DNA from: Pontixanthobacter rizhaonensis
GTDB taxonomy: Bacteria; Pseudomonadota; Alphaproteobacteria; Sphingomonadales; Sphingomonadaceae
DNA length: 64,000 nt
NCBI RefSeq assembly: GCF_012972675.1
Contig: NZ_JABCRE010000002.1
Coordinates: 1,415,001-1,479,000 of the forward strand
Reading direction: 5' to 3'
Of the stretch, positions 56,640-64,000 are shown one piece after another; position 1 is the first letter of the stretch, and every line of letters starts with the position of its first letter. The translations under genes were made by a program, and so were the position numbers. The notes beneath the pieces were generated by a model. The model ran no database searches, was not told where the DNA came from, and worked only from the letters and a program-made list of their open reading frames with translations.

Positions 56640-56714
56640 AGACCTGACCGCCGATAGCCGCCATGAGCAGGCAAAGAAACCGATATTGCGGTAAACAAAT
56701 TGAGAGAAGTTGCT

Positions 56715-57260
56715 TTGAACACTCTACGCGCCGTCGCCTTAGTACCATCATTGGCACTCGCTTGCTGCACGCCAGCGCCTGAACCGACCCCGCTACCATC
56801 GCCAGTATCCCAGCCGGCACCAAGGCCTGCGCCAGCCGCGCCGCCGGTCGTCCAAGAGCCGGTTTACGAGAATTTTCTCGATGCACCGCAAACGCCAGGC
56901 AATTGGACATATCGCAATGGCGACGGTTTCAGCTATGCTTTGTTTTCGCCAGCCAGCGAACCTGCTCGCTTCGGAATAGAATGTATGAAACCCAGCCGCC
57001 AAATCCGGCTGGTTCGCGGAACCGGCGGCTCTGGCCCCACCCCAATGCGCATCCGCACCGAAACTGCCCAGCGCTTAATCACGGCCAATCCCGACAGAAG
57101 CGGCCGCCCGATGCTGGTCGCCACATTGCCAGCCGGCGATAAGCTGCTTGATGCGATGGCGCTCAGCCGCGGCCGCTTTGCGGTGGAAACTGGCGGTGTT
57201 GAAACGCTGTATCTGCCTGCATGGGCAGAGGTTACCCGTGTGATCGAGGATTGCCGCTAA
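56715..57260 (+). CDS. predicted lipoprotein
   Basis: The protein of about 181 residues begins with MNTLRAVALVPSLALACC, a lipoprotein signal whose lipobox LALAC would make the first Cys the lipidated residue. A Pro/Ala-rich linker (about 20-50) leads to a globular part of about 130 residues containing IECMKPSRQIRLVRG and VTRVIEDCR with two Cys. TTG at 56715 is chosen over TTG at 56700 because AGAGAAG precedes it. The function is unknown. It is followed by a region with a 20-codon ORF. Confidence 0.75.
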   Translation: MNTLRAVALVPSLALACCTPAPEPTPLPSPVSQPAPRPAPAAPPVVQEPVYENFLDAPQTPGNWTYRNGDGFSYALFSPASEPARFGIECMKPSRQIRLVRGTGGSGPTPMRIRTETAQRLITANPDRSGRPMLVATLPAGDKLLDAMALSRGRFAVETGGVETLYLPAWAEVTRVIEDCR

Positions 57261-57413
57261 ACCGCCCTGATCCGCAAACATCACCCATCATCGGGTAAAA
57301 GCTGAAATCAAGGCTTGCATTGCGCGGCCAAAAGACTCAGATTGCAATCAAGATCAGCGGCGAACGCGGTCTTGGGCTCCCCGGTGAACGGCGGGCTCTG
57401 GCTTTATAGCGCG

Positions 57414-57427
57414 AAAGGAGGTGATCC
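57414..57427 (+). promoter_or_regulatory. complete anti-Shine-Dalgarno match
   Basis: AAAGGAGGTGATCC is the exact complement of the usual 16S rRNA 3' end (GGATCACCTCCTTT). It is 14 nt long, where ordinary sites match 4-7 nt. The GGAGG core is 7 nt before the ATG at 57429. Confidence 0.85.
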
Positions 57428-57428
57428 G

Positions 57429-57491
57429 ATGTCTCATGGTTCAGTATTAATGGGGTCGGTTAAGTTCCACACGGGAAATTATTGCGGCTAA
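57429..57491 (+). CDS. 20-residue small ORF with perfect SD
   Basis: This ORF is too short for ordinary gene finding. ATG at 57429 is followed by 19 codons and TAA: MSHGSVLMGSVKFHTGNYCG. It has no run of branched-chain codons, so a classical ilv leader peptide is not supported. A weak likeness to the cold-shock protein start (MxGTVKFF) is seen but the frame ends after 20 residues. It is preceded by a complete anti-SD match and followed 48 bp later by a terminator. This suggests its own short RNA. It may be translated heavily, or act to attract or sequester ribosomes. Confidence 0.55.
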   Translation: MSHGSVLMGSVKFHTGNYCG

Positions 57492-57538
57492 ACTGCAATA
57501 AAGTTTTCGTGGGCGGCACTTCCGGCCGCTGACCATGC

Positions 57539-57581
57539 GAAAGGCGGTACTCAGCTCAGCTGGGGCCGCCTTTCACATTTT
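57539..57581 (+). terminator. rho-independent terminator between small ORF and ilvE
   Basis: GAAAGGCGG (57539-57547) pairs with CCGCCTTTC (57566-57574), followed by ACATTTTT. The loop contains repeated CAGCT. It would end the small-ORF transcript 76 bp before ilvE, or act as an attenuator for ilvE. Confidence 0.75.
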
Positions 57582-57657
57582 TGGCATTAGCTTTTCCTGA
57601 CACACAGACATAATTCCCTCGCTTGCGAAACACAAAAACTCGCACTAACCGAGCGGT

Positions 57658-58734
57658 ATGGAATTCAAGACACTCCCTCACCCGTCACCCACCCCCGCCG
57701 CAGACCGCACAGCGGCCTTAGTCGATCCCGGTTTTGGCAAGCTGTTCTCCGATCACATGGTGGTCATTGATTATGTCGAAGGCAAAGGATGGCATAATGC
57801 TATGGTTGGCCCGCGGGAACCGATTGCGCTCGATCCGGCAGCCTCCGTTCTGCACTATGCGCAGGAAATCTTTGAAGGCATGAAGGCCTACCGTCAGGAT
57901 GATGGCGGCATCGCACTGTTCCGCCCTGAAGAAAATGCGCGCCGCCTGAATGCAAGCGCCGACCGGATGGCCATGCCGCATATTCCCGAAGACCTGTTCA
58001 TCGAAGCGGTCCAGAAACTGGTGGCGATTGATCGTGATTGGTTTCCTTCGGTTGAAGGCGGATCGCTGTATCTGCGCCCCTTCATGTTTGCGAGCGAAGC
58101 CTTTTTGGGTGTTCGGCCAGCGACGGAATATAAGTTCGTGGTGATCGCCAGTCCGGCCGGGAATTATTTTAAATCGGGCGTTCCAGCCGTTTCGATCTGG
58201 ACCAGCGAATATTCGCGAGCGGCTCCAGGTGGCACTGGCGCAGCGAAAACCGGCGGTAATTACGCCGCCAGCCTTGTGCCAACGCGTGAGGCGTTCAACC
58301 GCGGCCATGATCAAGTGCTGTTCCTTGATGCGGTGGAGCACAAATGGATCGAAGAACTTGGCGGAATGAACCTGTTCTTCGTGATGGATGATGGCACTGT
58401 CATCACCCCGCCACTCACTGGTACAATCCTGCCCGGCATTACCCGTAACAGCCTGATTCAATTGCTGCGCGATGAAGGCCTGACAGTGCGCGCGGAAATG
58501 TACAGCATCGACCAATGGCGCGCTGATGCGACCAGCGGTAAGTTGCTGGAAACAATGGCGTGCGGTACCGCTGCGGTGGTAACGCCGGTCGGCACAGTCG
58601 ATGGCAAAGACGGCGCCTTCACCATCGGCAGCGGCGGCCCGGGGCAGCTCACCAACAAGCTTCGCGAACAATTGGTCGGCATTCAACGCGGCGCTGTGGA
58701 AGACACTCACGGTTGGGTAATGCGGCTAGACTAA
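57658..58734 (+). CDS. ilvE: branched-chain amino acid aminotransferase
   Basis: The 358-residue PLP enzyme of fold type IV has the Lys that binds PLP in GAAKTGGNYAASL (Lys197). It also has YAQEIFEGMKAYR and EELGGMNLFFVMDD. It interconverts valine, leucine and isoleucine with their 2-oxo acids. It is the longer (eukaryote-like) BCAT group. It follows a small ORF and terminator that could attenuate it. leuB is about 4 kb upstream on the other strand. Confidence 0.95.
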   Translation: MEFKTLPHPSPTPAADRTAALVDPGFGKLFSDHMVVIDYVEGKGWHNAMVGPREPIALDPAASVLHYAQEIFEGMKAYRQDDGGIALFRPEENARRLNASADRMAMPHIPEDLFIEAVQKLVAIDRDWFPSVEGGSLYLRPFMFASEAFLGVRPATEYKFVVIASPAGNYFKSGVPAVSIWTSEYSRAAPGGTGAAKTGGNYAASLVPTREAFNRGHDQVLFLDAVEHKWIEELGGMNLFFVMDDGTVITPPLTGTILPGITRNSLIQLLRDEGLTVRAEMYSIDQWRADATSGKLLETMACGTAAVVTPVGTVDGKDGAFTIGSGGPGQLTNKLREQLVGIQRGAVEDTHGWVMRLD

Positions 58735-58801
58735 ACCAGACATTGCGCTGCATCTTGCATCTGCATACGGGATGCAATCCTATGGCTGATTTCCGCTTTG
58801 C

Positions 58802-59698
58802 CTAAGCTGGCCTGAGCCCATCGCGAAGTGCATCGATTAACCAGCGGGTGGCAGGGCCCGGCTTTGTGTCGCGCCGCCACAATGCGCTGATCACATATCC
58901 GTCGCCCGGCTTCTCCGGCAGATCAAGCTCAACCAAAATGCCGCTGGCCAGATCATCTTCCACCGCGTGACGCGGCATATTGCCCCAACCAATACCTTCT
59001 TTCAGAAGCGCGTGCTTTGCGCCCAGATCGGCCAGCCGCCAGCTTTCCGGGCTGAGGACCGAAAACTCGCGGCCTTTGGTAAGCGGGGAGCGGTCAGATA
59101 GTACCAATTGCAAATGTTTGCGGCTTTCACCCGGCTGTGTCCCTGCTTGTGCCAGCGGGTGACCGGGCGCGGCAACCGGGATCAGCTCAACCTCCCCGAT
59201 AGCTTGACGGTCCAATTGCGGATGGTCAGCCACCACGGGGCCTGCCACAGCGAGCTCCGCCTCTTCCTCCAACAAACACGCGGCCACTGCTCCCAAAGCC
59301 TCTACGTGCAAGCGCAAAGCAACTGTCGGAAACATGGTGCGAAACTCCCGCAGCACCCGTGCGGTAACTTCCCCCGGTACCATCACGTCAACCACCAGCG
59401 AGACGTCGCTTTCCAGACCCGAATGGAGACTGCGGGTCTTGGCGAGCAGCGCATCCACCCGATCCGTTACGGCGCAGGCTTCTGCCAGTAATCCCAGACC
59501 GGCATCGGTCAACGAAGGTTTGCGCGACCCTTCTCGCGCAAATAGAGTGACGCCCAATTGCGCCTCCATCTGCGCGATGCCGTAACTGATCGCGGAGATC
59601 GCCCGGCCCATTCGCTTGGCTGCACCGCCAAAGCTGCCCTCCTCCTCCACGGCGAGGAATATCCGCAACTGGTCGAGTGTGGGTTCACCAATTCTCAC
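58802..59698 (-). CDS. LysR-family regulator divergent from the pirin operon
   Basis: The 298-residue regulator has a winged HTH (residues 6-64, LDQLRIFLAVEEEGSFGGAAKRMGRAISAISYGIAQMEAQLG) and a full co-inducer domain. It is divergent from a pirin-azoreductase-DoxX operon across 116 bp of AT-rich DNA (around 59699-59814), so it probably controls that operon. The inducer is unknown but redox or quinone stress is likely by analogy with similar loci. Confidence 0.93.
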   Translation of the reverse strand: MRIGEPTLDQLRIFLAVEEEGSFGGAAKRMGRAISAISYGIAQMEAQLGVTLFAREGSRKPSLTDAGLGLLAEACAVTDRVDALLAKTRSLHSGLESDVSLVVDVMVPGEVTARVLREFRTMFPTVALRLHVEALGAVAACLLEEEAELAVAGPVVADHPQLDRQAIGEVELIPVAAPGHPLAQAGTQPGESRKHLQLVLSDRSPLTKGREFSVLSPESWRLADLGAKHALLKEGIGWGNMPRHAVEDDLASGILVELDLPEKPGDGYVISALWRRDTKPGPATRWLIDALRDGLRPA

Positions 59699-59814
59699 AG
59701 CATCACCTTATATTCTAAATATCCGAACATTATGAGTTATTTTATCTCACTTATCTGAATTTAGAACAAGCCCTATCTCCACCTCAACACAAACACAGAT
59801 CACGGAGATTTCGC

Positions 59815-60513
59815 ATGATCGAATTACGCCCGTTTAACTCGCTCGGCTCTGCCAATCACGGCTGGCTTGACGCGCATCATCATTTCTCTTTCGCCAGCTA
59901 TCATGACCCCAAACGGGTCAACTGGGGCGCTTTGCGCGTGTGGAACGACGATACCATCGAGGCAGGAACTGGTTTCCCGACGCACCCTCACGAGGACATG
60001 GAAATCATCACCTATGTCCGCAAAGGTGCCATCACCCACCGCGATAGCATGGGCAATGAAGGACGGACCGAGGCCGGTGATGTTCAAGTGATGAGCGCCG
60101 GTACAGGCGTCAAACACTCCGAGTATAACCGCGAGGATGAAGACACCACTCTGTTCCAGATCTGGATCATTCCTGACGAGCGTGGCGGCGAACCAAGCTG
60201 GGGCGCAGCCAAGTTCCCAAAAGATGACCGCAGCGGGCACTTCGTACCGCTCGCGTCAGGCGATGCCAGTGACAATGGCGCCCTGCCGATCCGGGCAAAT
60301 GCCCATGTTTTGGGTGCGACGGTAAAGGCCGGCGAAAGCGTCACCTATCAGGCATCGGCTGACCGGCACCTCTATCTGGTTCCGGCCACAGGCAAGATCG
60401 AGGTCGGAGGCGTGGAAGCGCAGGCCCGGGACGGCGTCGCCATTACTCAATTGGACAGCATCACCATCACCGCACTTGAGGACAGCGAACTTGTCCTCGT
60501 CGACGCGGCGTGA
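59815..60513 (+). CDS. pirin family (YhhW-type) quercetin dioxygenase-like protein
   Basis: The 232-residue bicupin protein has the full iron-binding set of YhhW at the same positions: His57 and His59 (THPHEDMEII), His101 and Glu103 (GVKHSEYNRE). Quercetinase activity is known for YhhW. The role here is probably redox-linked. The ATG has CGGAG upstream. It is first in an operon with azoreductase 17 bp downstream and DoxX next. Confidence 0.94.
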   Translation: MIELRPFNSLGSANHGWLDAHHHFSFASYHDPKRVNWGALRVWNDDTIEAGTGFPTHPHEDMEIITYVRKGAITHRDSMGNEGRTEAGDVQVMSAGTGVKHSEYNREDEDTTLFQIWIIPDERGGEPSWGAAKFPKDDRSGHFVPLASGDASDNGALPIRANAHVLGATVKAGESVTYQASADRHLYLVPATGKIEVGGVEAQARDGVAITQLDSITITALEDSELVLVDAA

Positions 60514-60530
60514 ATTCAGGAGACTATCAT

Positions 60531-61124
60531 ATGACCAACATTCTACACATCAGCGCCAGCATTCGCGGCGATGAGTCCGTATCGCGTACCCTTAGTACTG
60601 CATTGGCAACGGGGCTGGCTGCCAAGACAGCGGGCACGGTTACGCACCGTGACTTGTCTGCCAACACATTGCCCTATGTCGATGCAGCAATCTTCGCCGC
60701 CAATGGAACAGCAGCAGGGGATCGCACAGCGCAGCAGCAACAGCTTGCCGCCATTGGCGATGAACTGATCGCTGAACTGCAAGCAGCCGACACCATTGTC
60801 CTGGGCGTACCGATCTATAATTTCGGAGTGCCCGCAATCGTCAAAGCTTGGGCGGATCTGGTGGCCCGTGCGGGTACCACCTTTGCCTATACCCCCGATG
60901 GGCCCAAGGGTCTGCTGGAAGGGAAGAAAGCCTATATCACAGTCGCATCGGGCGGCACGGCAGTTGGTAGCGATATCGATTTTATGACCCCGTGGCTGAC
61001 ATTCTTTCTTGGCTTCCTCGGCATTCACGATGTGAAAGTTATCGCGGCAGACGGCATCATGGGCAGCGATGGAGAAGCCAAGATTGCTGAAGCAACCGCA
61101 ACAGTGCACACTCTCACGAACTAA
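60531..61124 (+). CDS. azoR: FMN-dependent NADH-azoreductase
   Basis: The 197-residue flavodoxin-like protein begins ILHISASIRGDESVSRTLS, the FMN phosphate site, and has PIYNFGVPAIVKAWADLVARAGTTF and ASGG near the flavin. AzoR enzymes reduce quinones and azo dyes with NAD(P)H, so protecting against electrophile stress. The ATG follows CAGGAG. It is in the operon pirin-azoR-DoxX. Confidence 0.94.
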   Translation: MTNILHISASIRGDESVSRTLSTALATGLAAKTAGTVTHRDLSANTLPYVDAAIFAANGTAAGDRTAQQQQLAAIGDELIAELQAADTIVLGVPIYNFGVPAIVKAWADLVARAGTTFAYTPDGPKGLLEGKKAYITVASGGTAVGSDIDFMTPWLTFFLGFLGIHDVKVIAADGIMGSDGEAKIAEATATVHTLTN

Positions 61125-61147
61125 AACGGCGGAGGGAAAACACCATT

Positions 61148-61552
61148 ATGACACATACTGACACTTCTGGCGGCGTATCGCGTGATGCGGCGGCATTGAT
61201 TGGCCGGGTATTGCTGGCTGCTCTGTTCATCATAGCTGGCGTCAATAAGTTGACCGACCCGGCAGGGACCATTGGCTATATCGGATCGGTCGGACTGCCC
61301 TTACCCGAAGTCGCTTACGCCGGAACGGTTGCGGTCGAGATATTGGGCGGACTGGCATTGTTGATCGGCTTCAAGGCACGGTGGGCCGGTTTGGCTCTTG
61401 GCCTGTTCTGCGTCGCCACTGCGGTGCTGTTCCATAATGACTTCAGCCAGCAAAGCGAGATGACAGCATTCCTCAAGAACCTCGCCATTGGCGGCGGTAT
61501 GTTCCAAGTCTTTGCCTTTGGTCCGGGAAAGTACTCGCTCGATAAAGGGTGA
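61148..61552 (+). CDS. DoxX family membrane protein
   Basis: The 134-residue protein has four membrane helices with the DoxX-family pattern: GRVLLAALFIIAGVNKLTDPAG, then IGSVGLPLPEVAYAGTVAVEILGGLALLIGF. Bacterial members are linked to thiol/redox homeostasis or quinone-type electron transfer. The GGAGGG before the ATG is a good SD. It is the last gene of the redox operon and meets nadE tail to tail 33 bp later. Confidence 0.92.
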   Translation: MTHTDTSGGVSRDAAALIGRVLLAALFIIAGVNKLTDPAGTIGYIGSVGLPLPEVAYAGTVAVEILGGLALLIGFKARWAGLALGLFCVATAVLFHNDFSQQSEMTAFLKNLAIGGGMFQVFAFGPGKYSLDKG

Positions 61553-61585
61553 ACAATACTCATCGCGGTGAAGTGCCGGGGAGCG

Positions 61586-63895
61586 TCAGTTTTCCGGTAC
61601 TTTGCTGCTAAGCTCTTCCAACCACACATCGGCCACTGCATCGCTCGGTGCGCGCCAATCGCCGCGCGGCGATAATGCCCCGCCAGCGCTGACTTTGGGA
61701 CCATTGGGCAAGGCGCTGCGCTTAAACTGGCTGAACTGGAAGAACCGCCACAAAAACTTCTCCAGCCACATACGAATGGTGGCCAGATCATATTGGTTTT
61801 TCTTCGCTTCAGGAAAATCCGCTGGCCACAGACCTTCGCCCGCATCTTTCCAAGCGTGATAAGCCAAAAACGCGACTTTGCTGGGCCGCTGCCCCCAGCG
61901 GATGATATGATGCAGGAAGAAATCGTTCAGCTCATACGGGCCGATCTTGCTTTCTGTGCTTTGCATCCCGCCCTGTTCATCGGCAGGGACCAATTCCGGG
62001 CTGATTTCCGTATCGAGGATCGCTTGCAGGACATCATCGGTGGCTGCATCAAACTGGCTGGTTTGGATCGACCATCGGATCAGATACTGGATCAGTGTTT
62101 TGGGTACGCCAGCATTAACGCCGTAATGGCTCATCTGGTCACCCACGCCATAGGTACACCAACCCAGAGCCAGTTCAGACAGATCACCTGTGCCCAGTAC
62201 AAAGCCACTATGCTGCCCTGAAAGGCGGAACAGATAATCTGTGCGCAGGCCCGCCTGAACATTCTCGAACGTCACATCATATTCCGGCTGCCCATCTGCA
62301 AAGGGATGGCCGATATCTTCCAGCATTTTGGTCGCCGCCGGAACAATATCAATCTCCTCGGCCGATATGCCCATCGCCTCCATCAGTTTCCACGCATTGC
62401 TTTTGGTGTAATCGGATGTGCCAAAGCCCGGCATGGTGAAACCTTTGATCATCTTCCGGTCCAGCCCAAGCCGGTCACACGTCTTCGCAGCAACAATCAG
62501 CGCATGGGTGCTGTCCAGCCCGCCAGAAATGCCGATTACGATGCTTTTGGCTTTGGTGGCGGTTATCCGCCGCATCAAACCGTCGATCTGAATATTGAAC
62601 GCCTCGTAGCAATCCTCGTCCAGCTTGTTGGCGCGATTGGGCACAAAGGGGAAGCGCCGGATCGGGCGGTGCAAGCCGATATCGCCGCCAACTGATTTGT
62701 GCTCAAAACTAATGGTACGGAACCAGTTTTCCGGGCAATCCTCCGCCTCCGCAGCGTCGTTGAATGTCTGATTGCGCATCCGTTCCGAAACTATCCGGTC
62801 GCAATCCACATCCGCTATGCTGAGCTGCGCGTCCAAGCTGAACCGCTCGCTTTCCGCCAACAAATCACCCAATTCATAGATCATGCCCTGCCCGTCCCAC
62901 GCGAGGTCGGTGGTGCTTTCACCATGCCCGCTGGCGGAATAGGCATAGGCAGCGATGGCGCGGCTCGATTGCGCGCGCGCCAGCATATGCCGTTCATCAG
63001 ACTTACCGATCGTGACGTTGGATGCCGACAGATTGGCAAGGATTGTCGCCCCTGCCAAAGCGCCCAAAGTCGATGGCGGATTGGGGCTCCAGTAATCCTC
63101 GCAAATCTCGGCAAAGACTTTGAACCCGGGCAAGTTTGACGCGGCAAAAATCAGATCGGTCCCGAACGGAGCGGTCAATCCGGCCACAGTAATGTCCTGC
63201 CCCTGCACACTGCGACCATGCGCAAACCAGCGTTTCTCGTAATATTCTCGGTAATTGGGAAGGAAGCTTTTGGGGATCACGCCCAGCAATTTGCCGCCCG
63301 CAATTACCAAGGCACAATTGAATATTTTTCCATTCCGCCGCAGCGGCGCGCCGATCATCAGCATCGGTGCCAACTTAGCCGACGCACTCACGATCGCCCC
63401 GATTGCTGTTTCTACCGCATCCAGCAACGCCGCCTGCAAATGCAGATCATCAATGGCGTAAGATGAAACGCACAGCTCCGGATATACCACCAGATCAACC
63501 CGGGCATCATGGGCCCGCTTGGCCTCTGCCAAAATGGCATCACGATTAAACGCCACATCCGCAGTGCGTACCTGCGGTGTGCTGGTCGCGATCCTGACAA
63601 AGCCGTGCGCGTGCGCGTTGTAGAAATCGGAAGTATCGTTGATCATGTGGGTCGGGCTTTCAGGAAGGGTCGTAGTGTCAGCAGGGGCAAGCCAATCGGC
63701 TGGTTCGCAAATACCAAGCTGGGACAAGCGCGTTTGCACGGCAGCGCGGGCAATCTTGCCCTTCACTTCCCAGCCATAGACCGTGCGGCTCGGCCATGGT
63801 TTTGGCGCGCCATATTGCGCCCCGAATTCTTCGGCATTGAGCGGCGGAGAATGGGCCTCCCGCCACAATCGTATTTTTTGACCTGCACTATGCAT
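61586..63895 (-). CDS. nadE: glutamine-dependent NAD+ synthetase with N-terminal HTH-like extension
   Basis: From the ATG at 63895 the protein is 769 residues. The core is a nitrilase-type amidase domain with Glu140 (YPELC), Lys209 (IPKSFLP) and Cys265 (FAEICEDYW), then the synthetase with the ATP-pyrophosphatase P-loop SGGLDS (457-462). It makes NAD+ from deamido-NAD using ammonia from glutamine. About 83 residues precede the usual start: GQKIRLWREAHS and SRTVYGWEVKGKIARAAVQTRL resemble an XRE-type HTH. A TTG start at 63931 or Met at 63646 are the alternatives; the latter has no SD and would lose the HTH-like part. A palindrome overlaps the upstream region. Confidence 0.9.
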   Translation of the reverse strand: MHSAGQKIRLWREAHSPPLNAEEFGAQYGAPKPWPSRTVYGWEVKGKIARAAVQTRLSQLGICEPADWLAPADTTTLPESPTHMINDTSDFYNAHAHGFVRIATSTPQVRTADVAFNRDAILAEAKRAHDARVDLVVYPELCVSSYAIDDLHLQAALLDAVETAIGAIVSASAKLAPMLMIGAPLRRNGKIFNCALVIAGGKLLGVIPKSFLPNYREYYEKRWFAHGRSVQGQDITVAGLTAPFGTDLIFAASNLPGFKVFAEICEDYWSPNPPSTLGALAGATILANLSASNVTIGKSDERHMLARAQSSRAIAAYAYSASGHGESTTDLAWDGQGMIYELGDLLAESERFSLDAQLSIADVDCDRIVSERMRNQTFNDAAEAEDCPENWFRTISFEHKSVGGDIGLHRPIRRFPFVPNRANKLDEDCYEAFNIQIDGLMRRITATKAKSIVIGISGGLDSTHALIVAAKTCDRLGLDRKMIKGFTMPGFGTSDYTKSNAWKLMEAMGISAEEIDIVPAATKMLEDIGHPFADGQPEYDVTFENVQAGLRTDYLFRLSGQHSGFVLGTGDLSELALGWCTYGVGDQMSHYGVNAGVPKTLIQYLIRWSIQTSQFDAATDDVLQAILDTEISPELVPADEQGGMQSTESKIGPYELNDFFLHHIIRWGQRPSKVAFLAYHAWKDAGEGLWPADFPEAKKNQYDLATIRMWLEKFLWRFFQFSQFKRSALPNGPKVSAGGALSPRGDWRAPSDAVADVWLEELSSKVPEN

Positions 63896-63904
63896 ATCGA
63901 ACAA

Positions 63905-63921
63905 GTATCCCAAAAGGATAC
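63905..63921 (-). promoter_or_regulatory. GTATCC-N5-GGATAC palindrome overlapping a candidate nadE promoter
   Basis: GTATCC (63905-63910) and GGATAC (63916-63921) are perfect inverted arms. On the minus strand CTTGCC-N17-GATACT fits -35/-10 spacing, with the palindrome covering the spacer end and the -10 box. A start point 6-8 nt later would give a nearly leaderless mRNA at ATG 63895. Confidence 0.6.
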
Positions 63922-64000
63922 CGAAAGGCAAGGGCTGCTTCTAGGCAAGCAATCCGATCTTTGCTTGTTCTCGTAACCCGTGCGCTCCACCTATCGAACA

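Larger units (their letters stand above)
57261..57657. other. 397-bp intergenic region with small ORF and terminator
   Basis: It contains a short hairpin (ACCC-N6-GGGT, near 57282-57295), a perfect anti-SD match with a 20-codon ORF (57414-57491) and a terminator (57539-57581). The rest up to ilvE is AT-richer, with the promoter of ilvE probably in 57590-57650. Confidence 0.7.

Noticed and set aside
57429-57491. Leader peptide attenuator for ilvE
   Set aside because: The 20 codons have no clustered Leu, Ile or Val, although a terminator follows; kept instead as an open question.
57429-57491. Cold-shock protein gene remnant
   Set aside because: Only a weak MGSVKF likeness; no RNP1 or RNP2 motif follows in any frame nearby.
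1-64000. tRNA or rRNA genes, CRISPR arrays, insertion sequences
   Set aside because: No clear cloverleaf, direct-repeat array or transposase was seen by eye; a tRNAscan or CRISPR search could still find a missed one.

Overview
The window reads as a chromosomal segment of an alphaproteobacterium of the Sphingomonadales, most likely Erythrobacteraceae. Evidence: the style of the ribosomal proteins (RpsJ, RpsL, an RGG-extended RpsE), CGTCATCCCGG...CCGGGAT palindromic repeats, UbiK- and TspO-type genes, and moderately high GC with ATG/GTG/TTG starts. The genus call is inference from protein style; no 16S rRNA, tRNA gene or CRISPR array was seen.

Layout. (1) 1-9,500: 3' part of sucA, then sucB and lpdA (2-oxoglutarate dehydrogenase), a membrane protein, an amidase, a TRIC-type membrane protein and two paralogous secreted proteins. 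(2) 9,500-35,450, almost all on the minus strand: a prolyl oligopeptidase, then the ribosomal super-cluster, transcribed from right to left as rpsL-rpsG-fusA-tuf (str), rpsJ to rpsQ (S10), rplN to adk (spc) and rpsM-rpsK-rpoA-rplQ (alpha). The usual adk-rpsM junction is split by about 4 kb holding gdhA, an SRPBCC-fold secreted protein and an opposite-strand lectin-like protein. (3) 35,450-38,240: palindromic repeats, then an AT-rich three-gene cassette that looks like a Kiwa-type anti-phage system (KwaA-like membrane protein, KwaB-like DUF4868 protein) with an extra Cys4 protein, then a GC-rich hairpin-rich tract. (4) 38,240-50,400: a tandem PilZ protein, a membrane-anchored wHTH/TPR regulator, LysR and GNAT genes, a DUF1963 protein, apaG, a SulP transporter, metZ, and a TetR/membrane-protein pair with a clear operator. 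(5) 50,500-57,260: a glycan pair (PMT-like and GT2-GtrA), leuB-recO, ubiK, TspO, TlyA and a lipoprotein. (6) 57,260-64,000: a 20-codon ORF with a complete anti-Shine-Dalgarno match, ilvE, a LysR-pirin-azoreductase-DoxX module, and an NAD+ synthetase with an N-terminal HTH-like extension next to a palindrome.

How genes work together: sucAB-lpdA form one enzyme complex. The ribosomal cluster carries translation, RNA polymerase alpha, SecY and adenylate kinase, and its longer spacers hold stable hairpins. The pirin, azoreductase and DoxX genes look like a redox/quinone stress operon controlled by the divergent LysR gene. The best candidates for something undescribed are the three-gene Kiwa-like cassette (35,849-37,933), the HTH-NadE fusion with its overlapping palindrome and possible leaderless start (61,586-63,930), and the perfect-SD small ORF (57,414-57,581).
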